Part shown: piece by piece, positions 56,800 through 64,000 of the stretch
How positions within the stretch are numbered: the stretch's first letter is position 1
Layout of the letters: each line of letters begins with the position of its first letter
DNA from: Lutjanus erythropterus
Lineage: Eukaryota > Chordata > Actinopteri > Lutjaniformes > Lutjanidae
DNA length: 64,000 nt
Assembly: GCA_020091685.1 (NCBI GenBank)
Contig: CM034601.1
Span: 4,278,920 to 4,342,919 of the forward strand
Direction: 5' to 3'
The notes under the pieces: generated by a model
The model's input: the letters and a program-made list of their open reading frames with translations, nothing else
The model's database searches: none
Told to the model about the DNA's origin: nothing
Made by a program: the position numbers and the translations under genes

Positions 56800-57160
56800 T
56801 GCTTGTGTTTCCACCAGCCTGCGCCGCTGTGCGTGTAAGAAACAGCTCTCTGCTCCGCTCCGCCTCAAATCCCTGCCGACTTTTTTCCGCACAGAGCAGA
56901 TTGAGCAGGCTGGAAGTCAGACACAGACAGAGAATCCTGTCCATTTTCAAAATAAAACCCTGCATGAAGACTCGCAATCATAACAGTGGACAAAAAAAAT
57001 AAACTATTTAACTACATAGTAGCACAAAAATCAAGGAACGGGAGGCAAATCAACAAAATCTGAGCAAGTCAAGATAATCAGGCAGGTGAAATGCTCCAAT
57101 TGAAATGCTAATGATAGAGCATGCAGCCATGTGAAGGACAGATCAGAACTTTCTGGAACC
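56800..57160 (+). mobile_element. hAT fragment, 5' part, same family as 42285
   Basis: Shared with the reverse complement of 42660-42960 are GGAAGTCAGACACAGA, AGAATCCTGTCCATTTTC, AAAATAAAAC, GAAGACTCGCAATCAT, AACTATTTAACTACATAGT, AATCAACAAAATCTGAGCAA and AATCAGGCAGG. It lacks the TTATCCATGGTAG-type segment and both terminal repeats. The region after AGGACAGATCAGAAC (about 57136) corresponds to the transposase start but is decayed. Confidence 0.75.
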
Positions 57161-57164
57161 AACA

Positions 57165-59680
57165 GGTAAAGTTTGAATTTATCCACCTTTTTTTATGACT
57201 ACAGCCCTGATTACACTGTATGTTTATTTCCCAGTAGTGGGCACCTCAAAAATAATAAGCAAGAGAAAATATCAACCAGGTTTTACATGAAATGTCATTA
57301 AACATTACCACTGGTTGGTTTGCTCTTACAGTTGCACCAAATCCAGTATTTCTCTGGATAGATCATTCTCTCTCTGCTGTTCAGATAACAGGCTGTGTTT
57401 TACTTTCAAGTTTTCAGTTACCATAAGAAATCTAAACTAACAGGGTTAAGGGAAATTTTGTGCTTTTCAGCCTAGAGCTCGATCAGTTTTGATATGTTAT
57501 GTTTGTGTTTATGTTTACCCTCTCTGCAAGAAATAACAGCATAAACTATACATATCACATCTCTACTTTTCATGCAGAAAATGCTGTTGCGTTACTTCAG
57601 CGGCAAAAAATGTAAATCACCTTTCAATGCCGAACTGAAAGAGATAGACGCAGCAGGAAAAGAAGAGGGCAAAAGAAGACTGTTGGTATACTTCTTCGGA
57701 GTGATGGAGGAAAACAAAATTTGAAATAGAATGAAAAATAACCCCAAGCAGGGTGCCTATCTTGGCTCATCCACTGGCTCCTGTTCGCTCTAATTTATAC
57801 ATTAGCTGCTGAGGCACTGTTTCTGAGGACACACTCTGCAGACTCCTGGCTGTGGGAATAAATAGTGCTGACATAATGTTATGCACATTGCACCCCTAAA
57901 AGTAAACTTTAAGCTGCCTGGTGACTGGGTTCCAAGGCGCAGTCATGTATTGTGTCTGAAGTCTGAGATTAGTGTTTTTTTTCCCCTTCATGTGATTTAT
58001 CCCCAGTGAAAGAGAGAAACTCCTGGAGGGGTTTGCGTTTCCTCATATCATATTTTTATTCCGTTCAATTGCAGTTTCCTGGCAAGTTTGGACACAAAAT
58101 AATTTAGGCGCAGCAATGCCTGATGTAAAAAGAAATGATGTGGTAATAGCAGAGCCACTTGTCTGCATCTCTGTGCTCTTGTCTCTTTTTTAAGCGTTGT
58201 GTCTCTTTTCTATTTGAAACTCCTCTCCGATCGTTTTTCAAGTTTCATATTCAAGCGGAGCGCAGAAAGTGTTTGTCATTTGCCTACAGTCATAAAAGTC
58301 TTGTAGAAAACAGATGTATGAAAAGTGAGACAGGTGAGTAAAGCAGAGGAAAGAACAGCAGAGCAGATAGAGGAAGTCAGTCAAGTGGAGTCAACATTTT
58401 GGCATCAATACTCTGTTTCATATTTATCCCTTGGAAAGTGTAATTTAAGACCAGCAGAAACACAAGAGCAGGGAGAGATCAATCAGCCAGATGCCAACTG
58501 CATTTTGTTTTTCTGCAGAGTAGCCACCATGCAACTAAAGTGACATTCCAATTTGTCTGTCTCAACAAAGACGTCATGACAAAATGCAAAGTTATAGAGA
58601 GCAGAAATTCCACTCACTTTCTTCGCTAATCTAGCTTTCACGGCCTACTTTAGGCCACGGACATTCAACAGCAAACGCCCTGAGTCAGATCAGACTGCAC
58701 ATTTATATCTTCCCAGATGGCCCAGAAGTGATTATGGTCCTGTCGGGTTGTGGCTGAGAAACATCACTTTCACAAACATGCTTGACGCGCAGAGACAATG
58801 GGGAAGGAGGAGCAGACCTCAGGATAAAGAATGTCAACATTCATGGTGTCTGAAATGTCACAGAGGATGTAGAAGACATTGTCAAACTGGGCAGAAAAAT
58901 TCAGACACACTAACCATTGCTTTGGGGCCGCATGAGCTGTCCTAGAGCTGATTGTTTTCCTCCATTACACAATTTAAGTGTCTGAAGCTCAGGCTTGGGA
59001 CATTTTCAGGCTGATTCCATGTAGTCTGATCCTAGCATTAGCCACTGGCATGTCATCAGCAGTCAGTCTCTGTATTGCCCAGCTGTAAGGCTAGTTGTTA
59101 ACCCTCCAGACTGCACAGTGCCTCAGTGTGCCCGCTCTATAGCAACCAGGAGCGCCCATCATTTTAAATCATTCATTGTATTAAAGTAGAGGGAAAAGCC
59201 CTGAGCTTTGTGTTGTAGATACTTAATTTATCATCAATAACAGGAACTGAAAATAGACATTATCTGTAATTCTTTTCCAAAATCCTCCCAGCTCTCACTG
59301 CCAGAAATGGGGGCTGTTTCCCACGGAGAAGTGCGACAGGAGGAGTTGTCCTTCGTAATATGCCGGCTATTGTTAACGTTTTGGAGACGCTGTCAACACT
59401 GACCTTCTCGTCTGCCGTCCTGCTCTACGGCCTCACAGCTCAGAGAATGGGATGGGCCCACTTCTGTGTTTTGGTCCAGCTGCTTTCACACCAGATGCGG
59501 ACTGTGCCTGAGCACGCACAAACCATGCTTCAGACTACCCTTTCAAATGGACAACAAACCATGTCTCAGCACGGTACGCAGCATTCACACTTATCAAACA
59601 AACTGGACACAAAGCATGCTCAGATCCGTGCCCAGGTCCCAAATGTGAAAGACCCCTGAGGCATCCACTGATCACAGCGT
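57165..59680. other. Unclassified sequence
   Basis: No gene or named repeat recognised. The 99-codon plus-strand frame at 59360-59659 lies in sequence that starts GCTTTCACACC (about 59482) and may be a dispersed repeat. Confidence 0.4.
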
Positions 59681-59683
59681 TGA

Positions 59684-59748
59684 CAGTTCAACCCAGATCC
59701 TCCTGTCCACGTGTCAAAGTGTCCTTGGGCAAGACACATAGTGCTTCC
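59684..59748 (+). mobile_element. tRNA-derived SINE fragment
   Basis: AGTTCAACCCAGATCCTCC contains a B-box-like GTTCAACCC (59686-59694) and is followed by GTGTCAAAGTGTCCTTGGGC and AAGACACA, which match the body of a widespread fish SINE. Head and tail are missing. Confidence 0.6.
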
Positions 59749-59881
59749 AAATGGTCAGGTATGGGAACAGGTGACCAGGAACCAGGCTTTAGTTTGGTCA
59801 GGCAGTACTGCTCTCTGATAGCTGAGGGACTAAGGGGTCAGGGTGTGCATCTCTGAACATCACTGACAGGTTAAATAGAAA

Positions 59882-60000
59882 CTTTAAAGAAAAAGTTCGG
59901 GCTTTTGAAGTGAGGCTGTATGAACATATCCGCTTGAGAACAAAACTCAACTTGCTGATTATTTCAGTGTGGTTTTATACTAAAGCTTTGGAGGCATCCC
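59882..60000 (+). repeat. TTAA-type MITE fragment
   Basis: TTTAAAGAAAAAGTTCGGGC and TTTTGAAGTGAGGCTGTATG resemble the terminus of another common fish MITE. The right end is not found. Confidence 0.45.
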
Positions 60001-60109
60001 ATTTTCTGTTCACTTTGGTCTTTCTTTTATACCTCTGCATGTCTGGTAAATGGACTGCATTTTACATTACGTTTCTTTAGTCTATTGACCACTCTAATTA
60101 CATGTTACA

Positions 60110-60238
60110 GTCACCCATTCACACATAAACAGCCATCAGGAGCAATCTGGACTTCTGTCTGCATCTTCTATCAATATCTTGCCCAAAGCCACTTCACACT
60201 TTGATGACCGTCCCTCTACCTCCTAAGCCACAGCTTCC
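60110..60238 (-). mobile_element. tRNA-derived SINE fragment, minus strand
   Basis: On the minus strand AGCTGTGGCTTAGGAGGTAG (about 60234-60215) resembles a tRNA 5' half with A box, followed by AGTGGCTTTGGGCAAGATA, and then ATTGCTCCTGATGGCTGTTT. The B-box part is deleted. The AGTGTCCTTGGGCAAGACA motif shared with 59712 shows that both belong to related SINEs in opposite orientation. Confidence 0.65.
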
Positions 60239-60239
60239 T

Positions 60240-60730
60240 TTCAAACATCCATTCATATATTACAAACGGCAAAAATCAAAAGGGAACTAGCAAAAACAGA
60301 CAAAAGCGCAGACGGTTCATTATTTATTTCTTGAATGTTTGTCCTGATGATCTGTAGTTTGTGGGACTTTTCGATCGAAAGGGGCGTTAGTTGGCCCATT
60401 CTGAGCCAAAACAACATGCGAATAGTGGAACATCCTTTTTTTTCAACTAAAGATGCGAAATCAACCAACATCAATGTCAATTTAGGATCTGATTCAGGTT
60501 TTCTTCTTTAGTCCCAACTGAAAGTAACAGTCTATATGATGTGCAACAGTGAGCAGCTAATTGTAGCTGCACATTTAGAAGCTCCAGCCAAGCACAACCA
60601 GGGTCAACAGTCCTATGCCTCAACTAGAGTACCTACATATATATAAATGATGATGTTGTTGTGGCAAAAGGGCAAACCCATTCCGGTTCATCCACAGTAC
60701 AAGGTAAGATACAGCCTGTATTTTAAACGG
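60240..60730. other. Unclassified sequence
   Basis: No gene or repeat recognised. Confidence 0.4.
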
Positions 60731-60734
60731 TATA

Positions 60735-61030
60735 ACAGGAAGAAGTTGAAGCAAAGGCACAACAGGGGAGGACAGTGGCAGGAGAGCTGTATGAAAGATG
60801 TGAATGAGAGGAAGGAGGGAAGCAGAGGCTAAACGAGGAGTTGATGGCGGGAGCAGGAGGGGAGCAACATGGAGAGGGGAGGAAATGAAAGAAAGCAAAG
60901 GAGAAGGGGTGCTGAGATGAGGACAGGCGATGGGAGACGATGAGGGGAGAGGAAATTAGAGAAGAGTTGATAAGACGAGAGGGGAGAACATGAACCGTGG
61001 TGTGAGGAGGTGAGAACAGATGAGAGGTGA
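60735..61030. repeat. Purine-rich degenerate tract
   Basis: Diverged GAGGAG, GATGAGG and GGGAGA units; in complement it resembles the pyrimidine tracts at 49.3-51.8 kb. The minus-strand 92-codon frame across it is rich in Leu/Pro/Ser as a by-product. Confidence 0.6.
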
Positions 61031-61034
61031 ATTA

Positions 61035-62390
61035 AATGTCAGTCCTGCTGATTTTCTAACAACACACCTACCAAGCATTTTGTACATCTTTCTGATCGGG
61101 TTCTATGTTTTTGCTTAGTTACCAAATACAGTGAATGTAAAGATTATGTCACATATAAAATATTGGGGGGAAAATGTACTATGTCGTTGTTATTGGCAGG
61201 ACAGAATCTCATCAACACTGGGGAAAGTATAGAAGCTTTGCAACTAAACACTGAGTTGGCTTGGTTTTAAAACAGGCATGCAAACTGGTCAGAAAGTACA
61301 GGGTGAAAGGTTGTGTGAGCAAAGACAGAATATCCTTATTGTGTGGTGACTTTTAAGAGAATTTCAAGAGAGCAAAACAAAGTGCAAGGCATTAATAAGT
61401 AAAACATTTATATTCTGTAATGTATGCATGACCAGTTTTTATCTAACAGAAGAATAAAACAAGACAAAACTGAGTTTTCAGGATGATAGCAAAGCATAGG
61501 AGAGATAGCACTTTATTATTATTAGACTTAGAATGTGTATTTTTTCTAGCCACAGCTGTTTAACATGTAAAAAGTGTTCATCTCACTCTGTTCTTCCCAG
61601 CAGTATAATTACTAAGAGTGCATTAGAAGACACTCAAGGCAAAAGTTGCATTTAATCGCTGGTCTCGGATCAGTGTTGTTGCCCCAAAATTAATATTAAC
61701 TAATTTAGGAGAACACTCAAATAATTACTAAAAACAAACTAATACTGACATTAATAGTCAGTGCTTGCAAGCTAGCAAAACAGGCAGCTGGCTTGTTAAT
61801 TGAGCTGGTCTATGAGTTGTGATCATATCCAACATATTGACTGGAGCAAAAATTAATTCATGTAAAAACTAGCAGCAAAAAACTCATTAAAACTCAGTTT
61901 TAGCTCATTTCAGTCTCCTGCAAAAAGAGAGTGATTACCAATTCCCATGTTAGACCCAGGTTACTGTCACTGTTCTTTGTGAATAAGCTGGTAGATAAAA
62001 ATGTTAGCTTGCTAACAATTCTTGTTTCCTTCAATTTGATCTCTTTTGATTTAATTTAACAACTGTATTGTTACAGGCTTGTTTGGTAGATATAAGGTTA
62101 TGTTTGGGCATTAGATTTTACATTTGTAAAATGGGTGTCAGAGCCTATCAATGTATTTTCTAATTGATATTCGGATCCTTTGTTATTGTAACCCAGTATT
62201 CCAGCTGCTGAAAACGCTCCAAAGTACACTGTTAAGTTATTATACTGCATTATAGAGAAGAAATTGCATTTCTAAAAGTTTTAAATTACATTAGAATGAA
62301 TTTGGATGGGGACTGCTTTACTATATAATTTACAGTATAATAATTTGACTAAAAACTGGGTAGGTGTGAATGGGATGGCCATAGACTGTT
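61035..62390. other. Unclassified AT-rich sequence
   Basis: No gene or repeat recognised. Confidence 0.45.
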
Positions 62391-62394
62391 TTTT

Positions 62395-63418
62395 CCTGGT
62401 TTCTCCATGTCAGTCAGGAGTGTCTCCTCTAGCCAGGCAAAAAATATCATCAGTGGCGTTCCTCAAGGATATATTCTTGGTCCTCTGTTGTTCTGTGTCT
62501 ACATCTTCCCACCAGGCCAAGTTATCAGTGACTTTTGTATTTCTCTCCATTTTTATGCAGATAATACACTAATCTATTTGTCCATAAATCCACCAGACCT
62601 CACTTCACTTACATCTCTCACAACTTACAGCCATAAAGTCCTGTTGTGTAGCAACGTCCTAATCCTATGACAAAACTAAAGTGATGGTGTTTGGACCCAA
62701 GGTGCACAGGGATTGTGTAGACCAGATGCAAGTTTGCAATGCAGTTATGAGGACAGAAGTGTGGGAGTAATCTTCAATTCTGATCTGACCTTCCATAAAC
62801 ATTTCAGCAAAACCTCTAAATTAGGCTGGTCAAATCAGGAATTAGATGATTCTTTTCATTCAGTAATGCACAAACTGTCAATCATGCTATTAACTCCAGA
62901 CATCTGGATTACTTTAACTCATTATTAACCAGACTCAAAAATCAATCAGCCGCCTCCAACTTGTGCAAAATATTCAGGGTTAGAGTTCTTACAAGAAGTC
63001 TGAAAATACAAACACATTACCCTTATTCTAACCTCACAGTATTTGGAATTGATTTCAAAGTTGTATTATCTTGTTACATTATTTACCTCCTGACCCTTTG
63101 TACTCCTGCTCACACTCTTGGATCTGCAGATCGCCTGTTCCTCTCGGCCCCTGGGGCAAGACTTGAGACGGTGAGATTTAGCCGCAAGGGCTCCACATAA
63201 CCTTACCAGCAACCTTCCATTTGGAATCAGACAAGCTACCACGTTGTCCTCTTTTAAAACTCTAAAAACTATTGTTTCTAAAGTGGCTTTACTGTGTTTC
63301 CTGTGTTTGTTAATTTATTTATTCATAAGAATTTGTAATTGCACTATGTATTTTCTGTTTTTATGTGAGAAGCACTTTTTTTTGAAAAGTGCTACATGCA
63401 TAAAGTTTATATTATTCT
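62395..63418 (+). mobile_element. L2-type LINE, 3' part of ORF2, decayed
   Basis: The plus strand encodes the last part of a non-LTR reverse transcriptase. S-G-V-P-Q-G-Y-I-L-G-P-L-L-F (from about 62452) is RT motif 4/B, and F-Y-A-D-N (about 62551-62565) is the catalytic FADD box, with the second aspartate replaced by asparagine. Further on K-V-M-V-F-G-P (about 62681), G-V-I-F-N-S-D-L-T-F (about 62764), R-I/G-I-D-F-K-V (about 63050), and N-L-P-F-x-x-R-Q-A with S-S-F-K-T-L (about 63205-63260) occur in order, across at least three frames. The end GAAAAGTGCTACATGCATAAAG (split as TTTTGAAAAGTGCTACATG and CATAAAGTTTATATTATT, 63382-63418) is the L2-type 3' tail. The endonuclease and 5' RT part are missing, as in 5'-truncated insertions. 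It is non-functional. Confidence 0.9.
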
Positions 63419-63419
63419 T

Positions 63420-64000
63420 GTCATACATTTCTGCAGCCCAGTAGTTAACAGGGTGCCACCAGCTGTTTGCCATCACTGATGACTATAATGATGTGCATGC
63501 TGAGTTTAAAGTACATCTTGCCTCTAGTTCAGAAATATGTTGTAGCTGTCACACCTTCAAACTGCTGCTGATGTGAAATTGCATTTGAACATTATGTTCA
63601 CTGGAAGATCTTTCAATATATAAGTATAAACAGTGTTGGAGTGACTATGACTCATTTTTTCTTTACTATGATCAAAACTATGCATTTTTTTTCAAAATAT
63701 ACTACTGTACACTGGCCATATTCACTGTAATTAAGGAATGCAGTATGTCTCCAACTGCAATAATATGACTCTTTTATGTTTTTAAATACTTTTTGTAGAC
63801 AGATGAGTTGTATGACATGGATAAATCAACAGGCAGTATAAATGCATTGTTGGTTTAAGTGTATTGAAGGGACTTTGTTGATATTTGTAAAAATACAACA
63901 AAATCAGCCCTGTCCTTCATAAAATATACTAGCGAGAGGCTGTGTTACATCAGTTAGAGGACACATTTTCAGATGTATGAGTTGAAAAAAAACATTGATG
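63420..64000. other. Unclassified sequence
   Basis: AT-rich; no gene or repeat recognised up to the window end. Confidence 0.45.

Noticed and set aside
1..64000. CRISPR array, operon or phage content
   Set aside because: No regularly spaced direct repeats with unique spacers, no dense prokaryotic coding, and vertebrate-type repeats throughout.

Overview
The window looks like vertebrate nuclear DNA, most likely a teleost (probably percomorph) fish. The composition is AT-rich, dinucleotide microsatellites are frequent, stop codons are dense in all frames, and nearly every recognisable block belongs to a repeat class common in fish genomes: Tc1-like and hAT DNA transposons, TTAA-flanked MITEs, an L2-type LINE, tRNA-derived SINEs and a widespread fish dispersed repeat. 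I see no bacterial, plasmid or phage signature and no CRISPR array. I could not identify any intact host protein-coding gene, rRNA gene or canonical tRNA gene. The window is best read as intergenic or deep intronic sequence. Family names below come from recall of published fish repeats, because no database could be searched.

Layout. Positions 1-15 kb are mostly single-copy-looking sequence with two Tc1-like fragments of one family (about 990-1190 and 3292-3910), TTAA-type MITE pieces (5929, 7757, 10513, 12400), a tRNA-like dispersed repeat (about 7960-8300), a GC-rich promoter-like patch (8690-8842), a fish dispersed repeat (11135-11463) and the 3' end of a LINE reading frame (14287-14500, minus). 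Positions 15-26 kb hold a long TG microsatellite, a LINE 3' tail (16975-17185), a MITE with terminal inverted repeats (18488-18919), a 66 bp alternating purine-pyrimidine tract (21244-21309) and a decayed Tc1-like transposon (24061-25134, minus) with both upstream catalytic aspartates still readable. A 25 bp perfect inverted repeat lies at 26317-26370. Positions 26.4-31.5 kb are largely featureless to me.

Positions 31.5-45 kb contain several MITEs, a CAGGGGTG-type hAT MITE (33306-33601), a lone BED zinc finger (38741-38986, minus), and an internally deleted hAT element with perfect 8 bp target duplications (42285-43255). Two related hAT fragments lie at about 39590-39990 and 56800-57160. A tRNA-derived SINE sits at about 44196-44490. 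Positions 45-64 kb contain a 0.7 kb fold-back element (45680-46385), a short intact TTAA MITE (48537-48699), three pyrimidine-rich tracts (49.3-51.8 kb), inverted SINE fragments (59684-60238), a purine-rich tract and an L2-type LINE reverse transcriptase remnant (62395-63418).

No genes can be shown to work together. The biologically interesting content is the transposon fossil record (CpG-decay stops, internal-deletion derivatives, fold-back elements, a CTCF-like motif carried inside a hAT copy) and a few unannotated patches that could be regulatory.
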